Source of the DNA: DATFDN01 sp963767645 | GTDB lineage: Bacteria; Pseudomonadota; Alphaproteobacteria; Acetobacterales; Acetobacteraceae | Length of the DNA: 64,000 bases | Reading direction: 5' to 3' | NCBI GenBank assembly: GCA_963767645.1 | Contig: CAVYEW010000010.1 | Coordinates: forward strand, 62,001-126,000 | Shown here: positions 43,415 to 52,072 of the stretch, one piece after another | Position numbering within the stretch: position 1 is the stretch's first letter | How the letters are laid out: every line of letters starts with the position of its first letter | Notes under the pieces: model-generated | The model's database searches: none | What the model was told of the DNA's origin: nothing | Seen by the model: the letters and a program-made list of their open reading frames with translations, nothing else | Made by a program: the position numbers and the translations under genes

Positions 43415-43783
43415 ATGCGTGCCCGCTTCGCATTACTTGGATTGACCGCCGCTGCCCTTTTGCCGGCCGGCGCCTTCGCGCAGGCTACCCACGACGATCT
43501 CACCAACAACCCTGCTACCCGCGCCTTCGACCGCGCGGCCGGCACGGACACGTCCGGCGCCTACCCCTCGCAGGCGGACGGCACGCCCGCCAATCCGAAG
43601 GGAACGATGGCCACGCGCGCCCTCGATCGCGCCGCCGGAACCGACGTGAGCGGCGCCTACCCCTCGCAGGCGGACGGCACCCCTGGCAACCCGAAGGGCA
43701 CGAAGGCGACGCGCGCCTTCGACCGCGCCGCCGGGACCGACGCCAGCGGCGCCTACCCAGCGAATTCGACGAACCCTCGCTGA
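43415..43783 (+). CDS. Secreted protein with three tandem repeats
   Basis: A 122-residue protein with a clear signal peptide (MRARFALLGLTAAALLPAG, cleavage after AFA). The rest is three repeats of about 31 residues built on ATRAFDRAAGTDTSGAYPSQ, ADGTPANPKGT. The repeats carry no cysteine or obvious catalytic residue. It is probably a periplasmic or surface protein; function unknown. GGAG lies eight bases before the ATG, and a hairpin follows. Confidence 0.78.
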   Translation: MRARFALLGLTAAALLPAGAFAQATHDDLTNNPATRAFDRAAGTDTSGAYPSQADGTPANPKGTMATRALDRAAGTDVSGAYPSQADGTPGNPKGTKATRAFDRAAGTDASGAYPANSTNPR

Positions 43784-43790
43784 ACCGAGG

Positions 43791-43817
43791 CGGGCCGCCG
43801 TTCCTCACGGCGGCCCG
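43791..43817 (+). terminator. Strong GC hairpin after the repeat protein gene
   Basis: CGGGCCGCCG-TTCCTCA-CGGCGGCCCG forms a perfect 10-bp stem directly downstream of the secreted repeat protein. There is no long U-tract, but the position fits a transcription terminator. Confidence 0.6.
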
Positions 43818-43889
43818 CGTCCCTCGGACCGCGTGGACGCCCCGCCGGCGAGCCTGTATCAGGCCTCATCGGTCCGGGGGAGACTTCCA

Positions 43890-46010
43890 ATGAACCATGA
43901 CGCACCGCTGGTTGGATTCGACCGGCACGAGGGGATCGGGGTCGTCACGGTCAACTACCCGCCGGTGAACGCCCTCGGTCCGGGCGTGCCCGAAGGCATC
44001 ATCGACGCGCTGAGACAGGGCGCCGCCGATCCATCCGTCCAAGCGATGGTGCTGATCGGCGCCGGGCGCAGCTTCATCGCCGGGGCGGACATCCGCCGGT
44101 TCGGCACCGGCCGCGCGCTGCTGCCGCTCGGCCAGCGCGTCTATGACGTGCTCGATGCCCTGGACAAGCCCGTCGTCGCCGCGATCCACGGCTACGCGCT
44201 CGGCGGCGGACTGGAGATCGCCATGGCCTGCCACTACCGGGTGGGCGTGGAATCCGCGAAGGTCGGACTGCCGGAAGTGCTGATCGGCATCCTCCCCGGC
44301 GGCGGGGGCACGCAGCGCCTGCCCCGCCTCGCCGGCCCGAAGGTGGCGCTGGAGATGATCGTGTCGGGCCGGCATGTGCCGGCCGAGGAGGCGCGGAGCC
44401 TGGGTATCCTGGACAAGGTGTTCCCCGACCAGGCCGATCTGCGGGCGGAGGCGCTGGGCTTCGCGAAGGGCATCGCCGCTGCCCGCCCGCTGCCGCGCGT
44501 GCGCGACCGCCAGGACCGGCTCGCCGAATGCGATCCGGGGCTTTTCGATGCCATGCGCAAGTCGATCGCCCGGCGCGCGCGCAACCAGAAGGCGCCGTAT
44601 CAGTGCATCCTCGCGGTCGAGGCCGCGTGCTCCTTGCCCTTCGACCAAGGGATCGCGCGCGAGCACGAGCTGTTCGCCGAGCTGGAGAACTCCGACGAGG
44701 CCCGCGCGCTGCGCTACGCCTTCTTCGCCGAGCGCGAGGCGGCGAAGCTGCCCGATATCCCAGGCGACGTGCAGCCGCGCCCGTTCAGCACCGCCGCAAT
44801 CATCGGCGCCGGCACGATGGGCGGCGGCATCGCCATGAGCTTCGCCGATTTCGGCTACAGCGTGAAGATCATGGACGCGAGCCAGGAGGCGCTGGAGCGC
44901 GGCATGGGGCGCATCCGCGCCAACTACGCAACCTCGGTCAAGCGCGGCAGCCTCGCCCAGGACGAGATGGAGCGCCGCCTGTCCCGCATCGAACCGGTCT
45001 CGGACTATGCGGCGATCACGGACGCCGACATCGCCATCGAGGCGGTGTTCGAGGAGATGGAGGTCAAGAGGCCGATCTTCCGCGCGCTGGACCAGGCGTT
45101 GAAGCCGGGCGCGCTGATCCTGTCCAACACCTCGGCGCTCGACATCGACCAGCTCGCGGCCGAGACGTCGCGCCCGCAGGATGTGGCCGGCGCGCATTTC
45201 TTCAGCCCGGCCAACGTGATGAAGCTGCTGGAGGTGGTGCGTGGCGCGAAATCCTCGCCCGAGACGCTGGTCTCGACGATGGCAATGGGCCGCAAGATCG
45301 GCAAGCTGTCGGCGATGGCGGGCAACACCGACGGGTTCGTCGCCAACCGCTCCCGCGCGCCGTTCAACACCGAGATGGTGATCCTGCTCGAGGAAGGCTG
45401 CCTGCCCGAGCAGGTGGACAAGGTGATGATCGATTTCGGCTATCCGATGGGGCCGTTCGCGGTCGGCGACCTCGCCGGGCTCGATATCGGGCTGGCCAGC
45501 CGCAAGCGGCGCGCGGCGCAGAACCCGAACTACCGCAAGCTGCCGATCGCTGACCGCATCGCCGAGTTGGGCCGCTTCGGCCAGAAGACCGGCGCCGGCT
45601 GGTACCGCTACGAGAAGGGCGACCGAACCCCGCATCCGGACCCGGAGGTGGCGCGGATCATCAAGGAGGTTGCGGCCGAGATGGGCGTGCCGCAACGGAG
45701 CTTCACCGACGAGGAGATCCTGCGCCGCCTGCTGTTCTCGTCGGTCAACGAGGCGTGCCGGACTCTGGAGGAAGGCAAGGCGTACCGCGCCAGCGACATC
45801 GACGTGATGTGGCTGCACGGCTTCGGTTTCCCTCGCTATCGGGGCGGGCTGATGTACTGGGGCGATCAGATCGGCGTCCGCGAGGTGTACAACCAGATCG
45901 CCGCCTGGCATCAGCAGTACGGCGAGCGGTGGGAACCCTCGCGCCTGCTGCGCGAACTGGCTCAGTCGGGCACCCCGCTTCGCGAGGCGAAGCCCGCGAA
46001 GATGCGCTAG
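43890..46010 (+). CDS. Bifunctional enoyl-CoA hydratase/3-hydroxyacyl-CoA dehydrogenase (FadJ-like)
   Basis: A 706-residue trifunctional-type fatty-acid oxidation protein. The N-terminal crotonase domain (about 1-190) has IHGYALGGGLEIAMACHYRV and PEVLIGILPGGGGTQRLPRL. The NAD-binding domain (about 300-480) has AAIIGAGTMGGGIAMSFADF, then the dehydrogenase C-terminal domains with GNTDGFVANRSRAPFNTE and VMWLHGFGFPRYRGGLM. ATG at 43890 has GGGGAG upstream. It carries out the hydration and oxidation steps of beta-oxidation; no thiolase is adjacent. Confidence 0.92.
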   Translation: MNHDAPLVGFDRHEGIGVVTVNYPPVNALGPGVPEGIIDALRQGAADPSVQAMVLIGAGRSFIAGADIRRFGTGRALLPLGQRVYDVLDALDKPVVAAIHGYALGGGLEIAMACHYRVGVESAKVGLPEVLIGILPGGGGTQRLPRLAGPKVALEMIVSGRHVPAEEARSLGILDKVFPDQADLRAEALGFAKGIAAARPLPRVRDRQDRLAECDPGLFDAMRKSIARRARNQKAPYQCILAVEAACSLPFDQGIAREHELFAELENSDEARALRYAFFAEREAAKLPDIPGDVQPRPFSTAAIIGAGTMGGGIAMSFADFGYSVKIMDASQEALERGMGRIRANYATSVKRGSLAQDEMERRLSRIEPVSDYAAITDADIAIEAVFEEMEVKRPIFRALDQALKPGALILSNTSALDIDQLAAETSRPQDVAGAHFFSPANVMKLLEVVRGAKSSPETLVSTMAMGRKIGKLSAMAGNTDGFVANRSRAPFNTEMVILLEEGCLPEQVDKVMIDFGYPMGPFAVGDLAGLDIGLASRKRRAAQNPNYRKLPIADRIAELGRFGQKTGAGWYRYEKGDRTPHPDPEVARIIKEVAAEMGVPQRSFTDEEILRRLLFSSVNEACRTLEEGKAYRASDIDVMWLHGFGFPRYRGGLMYWGDQIGVREVYNQIAAWHQQYGERWEPSRLLRELAQSGTPLREAKPAKMR

Positions 46011-46040
46011 GACAAACCCGATCTGACCGTGCCTGATTCA

Positions 46041-46122
46041 CCCCTCCCCCAACCCCCTCCCACAAGGGGAGGGGGCGCGTCCTACTCCCCCTCCCCTTGT
46101 GGGAGGGGGCCGGGGGGAGGGG
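46041..46122. repeat. Dispersed GC-rich palindromic repeat, copy B (intergenic)
   Basis: CCCCTCCCCC...GGGGGAGGGG with two internal hairpins (CCCTCCCACAAGGGGAGGG and CCCCTCCCCTTGTGGGAGGG), located between the FadJ-like gene and ycjX. It belongs to the same family as the LigD copy but is the shorter, T-to-C altered form. Confidence 0.85.
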
Positions 46123-46150
46123 TCACGCCGTACAGGCCGCAGACCTCCGC

Positions 46151-47512
46151 ATGAACGCCATCACCACCGCCGCCGACCTCCTGGGCATGCGGAGCACCGT
46201 CCGCGTAGGCGTGACCGGTCTGGCTCGGGCAGGAAAGACCGCGCTTCTCACCTCGCTCGCCGCCAACCTGCTGGCCCTCAGCGCCGGGCGCCCGGCCTTG
46301 CCCGCGCTCTCCGACCGGCTCGGCGGGCGCGGGCTGCGCATCGCCGTGGCCCCCGCCGAGGCGTCCGGCCTGCCCCGGTTCGACTTCGCCTCCCACCTCG
46401 CCGCGCTGGCCGCCGACCCGCCGCGCTGGCCGGAGCGCACCACCTCGGTCTCGCTGCTCGCGCTCGACCTCGATCTGCCTCGCGACGGGCTGCTGGCCCC
46501 GCTTGGGCCGCGTATGCGGCGTCTGGAGTTCCTCGACTATCCCGGCGAATGGCTGCTCGACCTGCCGCTGTTGGGGCAGGACTTCGCCGCGTGGTCGGAG
46601 GCGACGCTGCGCTGGCTGGAGGCCCCGGAACTGGCCGGCTTCGCGCGGGAGTTCCTCGGCTTCGCCCGCGGGCTGCCCGCGAGGGCCGCGGCCGACGAGG
46701 CATTGGCACTGAGCGGACACCGCCTCTATGCAGCGCTGCTGCGCCGGCTTCGCGACGAGGCAGGACTTTCCTTTCTCCAGCCGGGGCGTTTCCTCATGCC
46801 CCCGCCCGGTGCCGCGCCGCCGTTCATGCAATTCTTTCCGATGACAGGACGCGGGGCGCTCGCGGACCTGCTGCGGGCGCGCTTCGACGCCTATGTAGAG
46901 GCGGTGCGTCGTGACCTGGTCTCGCCCCTGTTCGGTGACCTCGACCGGCTCGTGGTGCTCGCCGACCTGCTTTCGGCGTTGCACCAGGGCCGGGCGGCGT
47001 TCGCCGATGCGCAGGCGGCGTTGGCCGCCGCCTCCGGCGCGCTGCGCTGGGGGCGTTCCTGGACCGACTGGCTGGCGGCGCTCACCCGGCTGGAGCTGCC
47101 GCCGCGCGCGATCAGCCGGGTGGCCTTCGTCGCCACCAAGGCCGATCATGTCGCGGCCCGGCAGCGCGGCAACCTGGCGGCGCTGATGCGGCGGCTGACC
47201 AGCGTGCCGGAGAGCGAGGCCGCCTCGGCCGCCTTCGCCGTCGCCTCGGTGCGCTGCACCGAAGATGTCGTGGAGACACTGGACGGCCGGCCGGTCTCGG
47301 CCGTGCGGGGCCGCATCATCGGCGAGGCCCGGCCGGCCCGCTCCTATCCCGGCGAGGTTCCGGACGCACCGCCCGACGAGGCGTTCTGGCAGCACCGCTT
47401 CCTTGCGCTGCCGGTGTTCGAGCCGCTGCGCCCGCCCGAGAACGGACGCGGCGGCGTACCGCAACTCGGCCTCGACGCGCTGCTGGCCTTCCTTTTGGCG
47501 GATATTCTTTGA
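46151..47512 (+). CDS. ycjX: YcjX-like P-loop GTPase/ATPase
   Basis: A 453-residue YcjX (DUF463) protein: MNAITTAADLLGMRSTVRVG, P-loop GLARAGKT (residues 23-30), a LEFLDYPGEWLLDLPLLGQD switch region and RVAFVATKADHVAARQR carrying an NKxD-like TKAD base-recognition motif. YcjX-family proteins are stress-linked and work near the membrane with YcjF. The ATG at 46151 avoids the frame running into repeat copy B. Confidence 0.9.
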   Translation: MNAITTAADLLGMRSTVRVGVTGLARAGKTALLTSLAANLLALSAGRPALPALSDRLGGRGLRIAVAPAEASGLPRFDFASHLAALAADPPRWPERTTSVSLLALDLDLPRDGLLAPLGPRMRRLEFLDYPGEWLLDLPLLGQDFAAWSEATLRWLEAPELAGFAREFLGFARGLPARAAADEALALSGHRLYAALLRRLRDEAGLSFLQPGRFLMPPPGAAPPFMQFFPMTGRGALADLLRARFDAYVEAVRRDLVSPLFGDLDRLVVLADLLSALHQGRAAFADAQAALAAASGALRWGRSWTDWLAALTRLELPPRAISRVAFVATKADHVAARQRGNLAALMRRLTSVPESEAASAAFAVASVRCTEDVVETLDGRPVSAVRGRIIGEARPARSYPGEVPDAPPDEAFWQHRFLALPVFEPLRPPENGRGGVPQLGLDALLAFLLADIL

Positions 47513-48369
47513 TGGACAGCCAGGTAGAACCGTTCCTTCGGCTCGAACCGGAAGTCGCGCCGCGACTGGAGCCGCTGCCCGTCGTCTTGCCTCTGCCCGC
47601 GCCAACGCCGCGCCGCTTGCGGCTGCCGCCGGTGCTGCTCGGCATCTCGGTGCTGGCACTCGGCTTCCCGGCGCTGTGGGCCGCATGGCTGATCAGTGCC
47701 CTGTTCGACCGCGCCGGGTGGTTGGGCTGGGCCGGGCTTGCCGTGGTGCTCGCCGGATTCGGCCTGATCGGCTCCGGGATCGTCCGGGAGCTGCGCGGCT
47801 TGGCGGTACTGCGTCGCGTGGACTGGCTGCGCGCCGAGCTGGCCAGCGGCGAGCCGGCCAGGGTGACGGCGGCGGCGCGGCGCTGGCTGGCGGAGCTGCC
47901 GGAGCACGCGACGCTGCTCCCGGCGGTCGCCGGCGCGAATGATCCGGACTCGGTGCTGGCATTGCTGCGCGCGGGTCCAGGATCGGCCCTGCTGGACGGA
48001 GCCGACGCGCTCGGCCGGACCGCCGCCTTGCAGGCCGGCGCGATCGTCGCGGCGACGCCGTCGCCGGCGCTGGACGCGCTCACCATCGGCTGGCGGGGAG
48101 TGCGGCTGGTGCGGCAGGTGGCGTCGCTGCACGGAATGCGGCCGGGATTGGCCGGAACGCTCGCCCTGCTGCAGCGCACGGCCATCGCGGCAGCCTCGGT
48201 GGCGGCGACGCAGCTGGCGGTGAACGCCGCCGCGCACGCCTTCGTCTCGCATCCGCTGTTGCGCCACGTGCTGGGCGATGTCGCCGGGGCGGGGGTGGCC
48301 GCGCGGCGGATGATGGTGCTGGCGCGCGCCGCCGCGACCGCGTGCTCACCGCTGCCGCCAGCCGATTGA
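47512..48369 (+). CDS. ycjF: YcjF-like DUF697 membrane protein
   Basis: A 285-residue protein starting MDSQVEPFLRLEPEVAPRLE, with a membrane hairpin at about 42-90 (LLGISVLALGFPALWAAWLI) and a DUF697-type C-terminal region (ALTIGWRGVRLVRQVASLHG, TQLAVNAAAHAF). It overlaps the ycjX stop by TGATG. The pairing with ycjX supports the name; the function is not known. Confidence 0.83.
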   Translation: MDSQVEPFLRLEPEVAPRLEPLPVVLPLPAPTPRRLRLPPVLLGISVLALGFPALWAAWLISALFDRAGWLGWAGLAVVLAGFGLIGSGIVRELRGLAVLRRVDWLRAELASGEPARVTAAARRWLAELPEHATLLPAVAGANDPDSVLALLRAGPGSALLDGADALGRTAALQAGAIVAATPSPALDALTIGWRGVRLVRQVASLHGMRPGLAGTLALLQRTAIAAASVAATQLAVNAAAHAFVSHPLLRHVLGDVAGAGVAARRMMVLARAAATACSPLPPAD

Positions 48370-48456
48370 CGCTGGCCGGGGCGCCAGCTAATCGTCACCA
48401 GTATAACGATAAGCACGCCAGGGCCAACAGGGCCCGTGTAAGGGAGCCGTCCGTCC

Positions 48457-49338
48457 TTGGCCGACGCTGCGCGCCTGCTTCAGCTCATCATCAACGGGGC
48501 GGCCTCCGGCTGCATCTATGGCATCATCGCGCTCGGCTTCGTGCTGATCTACAAGGCCACCGAGCTGGTGAATTTCGCCCAGGGCGAGATCATGATGCTC
48601 GGCGGCTTCGCCGCGTTCAGCTTCGTCACCTGGTTCGGCCTGAACTATTGGGTGGGCGCGGTCCTGGCGATCCTCGCCACCGCGGCGTTCGGCTTCCTGC
48701 TCGATGTGATCGTGATACGGCGCGTCATGGGCCAGCCGCAGTTCGCGGTGGTGATGCTGACCTTGGGCCTCGGCTTCATCTTCCGCGCCGCCGCCGGCAT
48801 CACCTGGGGCTATGATTCGGTCGGCTACGCCACGCCCTTCACCAACAAGACGGTCAAGCTCGGCGGCATCATCCTCGGCGCCGACAGTCTTTCCGTGCTC
48901 GGCGGCACGGTCCTGCTGTGCATCGTGCTCTACCTTTTCTTCAGCAAGACGCGGCTCGGCATCGCCATGCAGGCGGCATCGCAAAACCAGCTTGCCGCCT
49001 ATTACATGGGCATCCCGGTCCGCACCGTGTTTTCGCTGATCTGGGCGATCGCCGCCGGCGTCTCGGCGGTCGCGGCGATCCTGCTCACGCCGATCTCCAT
49101 GATCGACGTGAACATGGGCTTTCTCGGCATCAAGGCGTTTGCCGCCGCGGTGCTGGGCGGCTTCGGCAGCATCCCCGGCGCGCTGGTGGGCGGTGTGCTG
49201 ATCGGCGTCGCCGAGCAGCTCGCCGGGTTCTACCTGCCGGCCGGCTTCCAGGACGTGACCGCGAACGTGGTTCTGCTCGGCACCTTGATCCTGCTGCCGC
49301 AGGGCTTGTTCGCCGAGAAGATGGTCAAGCGGGTCTGA
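48457..49338 (+). CDS. livH: Branched-chain amino acid-type ABC transporter permease LivH
   Basis: A 293-residue inner-membrane permease of the LivH family, starting TTG at 48457 with AGGGAG ten bases upstream. It has NFAQGEIMMLGGFAAFSF, LGFIFRAAAGITWGYDSVGY, GIAMQAASQNQLAAYYMG and AFAAAVLGGFGSIPGALVGG. It pairs with LivM to move the substrate. The associated acyl-CoA synthetase suggests a carboxylic acid rather than an amino acid cargo, which is inference. The 87-bp gap upstream holds the likely operon promoter. Confidence 0.92.
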   Translation: MADAARLLQLIINGAASGCIYGIIALGFVLIYKATELVNFAQGEIMMLGGFAAFSFVTWFGLNYWVGAVLAILATAAFGFLLDVIVIRRVMGQPQFAVVMLTLGLGFIFRAAAGITWGYDSVGYATPFTNKTVKLGGIILGADSLSVLGGTVLLCIVLYLFFSKTRLGIAMQAASQNQLAAYYMGIPVRTVFSLIWAIAAGVSAVAAILLTPISMIDVNMGFLGIKAFAAAVLGGFGSIPGALVGGVLIGVAEQLAGFYLPAGFQDVTANVVLLGTLILLPQGLFAEKMVKRV

Positions 49339-49342
49339 CGCG

Positions 49343-50416
49343 ATGCGCTACCTGTTCAAGACGAGCTACCGCCAGGACCTGACGATCTGGCGTCACTCCG
49401 GGGACATCTTCTGGTACGGCCTACTGGCGGTCGTGATGGCGGTGCTGCCCTTCGTGCTCGGCACCTTCTATATCGGCGAGCTGGGCGCGGTGTTCATCTT
49501 CGCCATCGGCGGCGTCGGGCTGATGTTGCTGACCGGCTATACCGGCCTGGTCAACCTGGGCCATGCCGCCTTCCTCGGTATCGGCGCCTATACCGAGGCG
49601 GTGCTGCTGACCGCCGGACTGCCGTTCATCGTCACCCTGCCGCTCTCCGGCATATTCGCCGCGATCGCCGGCATCGCCATCGGCATCCCGACCTTGCGCA
49701 TGAGCGGGCTCTATCTCGCCATCGCCACCTTGGCCTTCGGGCAGATCGTGGCGACGGTGCTGGAGAAATGGGACAGCGTGACACACGGCTTCGACGGGAT
49801 GCCGGTGCCGGTCCCGAGCTTCCTCGGCGTGCAGATCCAGGGCGCTACGGGTGTCTACTACGCCGCGTTGGTCGTGCTGATATTCGCGCTCTGGATCGCC
49901 TGCAACATCCTGCGCACCCCGCTCGGCCGGGCGATGGTGGCGATCCGCGATTCCGAGATCTCGGCGCAGAGCATGGGCATCAATCTAGCCCTGTACAAGA
50001 CCATCGCCTTCGCCGTCTCGGCCGGGCTGACCGGCCTCGCCGGCGCCCTGTTCGCGCATTACGTGAACTTCCTTGCCCCGGATTCCTTCGACATCCTGCT
50101 CTCGGTGCAGTTCCTGACCATCGTCTTTGTCGGCGGCATCGGCTCGCTGCACGGGGTCATCCTCGGCACGCTGTTCGTGCGGCTGCTGCCGCAGGCCATC
50201 GCCATCGCCCGCGACTACTTGCCGTCCAAGCTCGCCCACATGCCGGGCCTGGAGCCATCGGTCTTCGGGCTGATCCTGGTCCTGGTGATCCTGTTCGAGC
50301 CATCTGGCATCTATGGCCGCTGGCTGAAGCTGAAGGCCTACTTCCAATCCTTCCCGATGCACCGGCGTGCGGCCTTCCGCCGCCAGCGCACCTATACGCG
50401 CTCGGAGCGTGTGTGA
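49343..50416 (+). CDS. livM: Branched-chain amino acid-type ABC transporter permease LivM
   Basis: A 357-residue LivM-family permease with about ten hydrophobic segments: GGVGLMLLTGYTGLVNLGHA, LYLAIATLAFGQIVATVLEK, GRAMVAIRDSEISAQSMGIN, TIVFVGGIGSLHGVILGTLF. It begins 4 bp after livH and its stop overlaps the livG start (TGATG). Confidence 0.92.
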   Translation: MRYLFKTSYRQDLTIWRHSGDIFWYGLLAVVMAVLPFVLGTFYIGELGAVFIFAIGGVGLMLLTGYTGLVNLGHAAFLGIGAYTEAVLLTAGLPFIVTLPLSGIFAAIAGIAIGIPTLRMSGLYLAIATLAFGQIVATVLEKWDSVTHGFDGMPVPVPSFLGVQIQGATGVYYAALVVLIFALWIACNILRTPLGRAMVAIRDSEISAQSMGINLALYKTIAFAVSAGLTGLAGALFAHYVNFLAPDSFDILLSVQFLTIVFVGGIGSLHGVILGTLFVRLLPQAIAIARDYLPSKLAHMPGLEPSVFGLILVLVILFEPSGIYGRWLKLKAYFQSFPMHRRAAFRRQRTYTRSERV

Positions 50417-51183
50417 TGGCCGCCATCTTTGAGGCGGACGGTCTCTCGGTACAGTTCGGCGGCATCCGCGCGGTGGACTCGGTGAGCTTCAAGGTGGCGC
50501 CGGGCGAGGTGTTCTCGATCATCGGGCCGAACGGCGCCGGCAAGACCACGATTTTCAACCTGATCAGCCGCATCTATCAGCCGACCTCGGGCCGGCTGAT
50601 CCTGCAGGGTACCGACATCACCAGGGTGCCGCCGCATCGGGTCGCCGGCCTCGGCATCGCGCGCACCTTCCAGAACATCGAGCTGTTCTCCAACGCGAGC
50701 GTATTGCAGAACCTGCTGATCGGCTGCCATGCGCATGTGACCGCGAGCATATTTTCACAGCTTATCTTCCTTCCGGCCGCGCGCCGCGACGAGCTGGTGC
50801 ATCGGGAACGGGCCGAGGACGTGATCGCCTTCCTCGGCCTGCAACGCTACCGCCACACCCTGATCGGCAGCCTGCCCTACGGCGTGCGCAAAGTGGTCGA
50901 GCTTGGGCGCGCGCTCTGCACCGAACCGAAGCTGCTGCTGCTCGACGAGCCCTCCTCCGGCCTTAATGTCGAGGAGACCGAAGGGATGGGATACTGGATC
51001 GAGGACATCAAGAAGGACCTCGGCATTACCGTCATCATGGTCGAGCACGACATGAGCCTGGTGAGCGCGGTGTCGGATCGGGTGATGGCGCTGAACTACG
51101 GCAGGGTGATGGCGATCGGCACGCCCCGCGAGGTGCAGACGCATCCCGAGGTGGTGCGGGCTTATATTGGGGGAGAGGTTTGA
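50416..51183 (+). CDS. livG: ABC transporter ATP-binding protein LivG
   Basis: A 255-residue ATPase: Walker A GPNGAGKTTIF, LivG-type GIARTFQNIELF, ABC-signature-region SLPYGVRKVVELGRAL (LPYGVRK in place of LSGGQ), Walker B LLLLDEPSSGLN and switch H in MVEHDM. The altered signature is usual in LivG. It powers the permease pair. A repeat (copy C) follows before livF. Confidence 0.92.
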   Translation: MAAIFEADGLSVQFGGIRAVDSVSFKVAPGEVFSIIGPNGAGKTTIFNLISRIYQPTSGRLILQGTDITRVPPHRVAGLGIARTFQNIELFSNASVLQNLLIGCHAHVTASIFSQLIFLPAARRDELVHRERAEDVIAFLGLQRYRHTLIGSLPYGVRKVVELGRALCTEPKLLLLDEPSSGLNVEETEGMGYWIEDIKKDLGITVIMVEHDMSLVSAVSDRVMALNYGRVMAIGTPREVQTHPEVVRAYIGGEV

Positions 51184-51193
51184 TCGGGCCGCG

Positions 51194-51276
51194 CCCCCTC
51201 CCCCCGGCCCCCTCCCGCAAGGGGAGGGGGAGAAAAAGAAGCCCCCTCCCCTTGCGGGAGGGGGTTGGGGGAGGGG
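51194..51276. repeat. Dispersed GC-rich palindromic repeat, copy C (between livG and livF)
   Basis: CCCCCTCCCCCCGG...GGGGGAGGGG with internal hairpins (CCCCTCCCGCAAGGGGAGGG and CCCCTCCCCTTGCGGGAGGG), filling most of the livG-livF gap. An element within an operon could affect mRNA stability or translation of livF. Confidence 0.86.
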
Positions 51277-51298
51277 TAATCCGTGAAGGCGGGCCGGC

Positions 51299-52072
51299 AT
51301 GACCGCCGCCCCACTCCTCAGCGTCGGCGGGATCGAAACCTATTACGGCCCGATCCAGGCGATCCGCGGCATCAGCCTGGATGTGGCGCGCGGGCAGATC
51401 GTCACCGTCCTCGGTGCCAACGGCGCCGGCAAGACCACCGTGCTGCGCACCATCTCCGGCGTGCTCAATCCCGAGCGCGGCTCCATCCGCTTCGACGGCC
51501 GCGATCTGCGCGGCCAGTCGCCCGATCATGTGATGCGGCTCGGCGTCTGCCACGTCCCCGAGGGCCGCGAGGTGTTCCCGCTGCTCACGGTGCGCGAGAA
51601 CCTGGTGATGGGCGCCTACACGCGCCACGACCGCGACGTCTCCCGCGACATCGAGATGTGCTACGACTACTTCCCGATCCTGCGGGAGCGGTCGCATCAG
51701 CGCGCCGGGCTGCTCTCGGGCGGGCAGCAACAGATGCTGGCGATCAGCCGCGCGCTGATGGGAAAGCCGAAGCTGCTGCTGCTGGACGAGCCCTCGCTTG
51801 GTTTGTCGCCGCTCCTGGTCACGCAGATCTTCGGCATCATCAAGCGCATCAACCAGGAACAGGGCGTGGCGATCCTGCTGGTCGAGCAGAACGCGCATGT
51901 CGCGTTGCAGACCGCCGAATACGGCTATGTCATCGAAGTCGGCCGCGTCGTCATGCAGGATTACTGCGCGCGGCTGATCGAGAAGGAGGACATCAAGGAG
52001 TTCTATCTCGGCCAGAAGGAGGCCGGAGTGCGCGGCCAGCGCCGGTGGAAGCGAAAGAAGCTGTGGCGATGA
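51299..52072 (+). CDS. livF: ABC transporter ATP-binding protein LivF
   Basis: A 257-residue LivF-family ATPase: GPIQAIRGISLDVARGQIVT, Walker A GANGAGKTTVL, LLSGGQQQMLAISRAL signature, Walker B LLLLDEPSLGL and LLVEQNAHVALQTAEYGYVI. It is the second ATPase of the livHMGF transporter. Its stop overlaps the start of the acyl-CoA synthetase (ATGA), tying the transporter to the activation enzyme. Confidence 0.92.
   Translation: MTAAPLLSVGGIETYYGPIQAIRGISLDVARGQIVTVLGANGAGKTTVLRTISGVLNPERGSIRFDGRDLRGQSPDHVMRLGVCHVPEGREVFPLLTVRENLVMGAYTRHDRDVSRDIEMCYDYFPILRERSHQRAGLLSGGQQQMLAISRALMGKPKLLLLDEPSLGLSPLLVTQIFGIIKRINQEQGVAILLVEQNAHVALQTAEYGYVIEVGRVVMQDYCARLIEKEDIKEFYLGQKEAGVRGQRRWKRKKLWR

Noticed and set aside
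43791..43817. Part of the dispersed repeat family
   Set aside because: The hairpin CGGGCCGCCG differs from the CCCTC/GAGGG elements and behaves as a single terminator.
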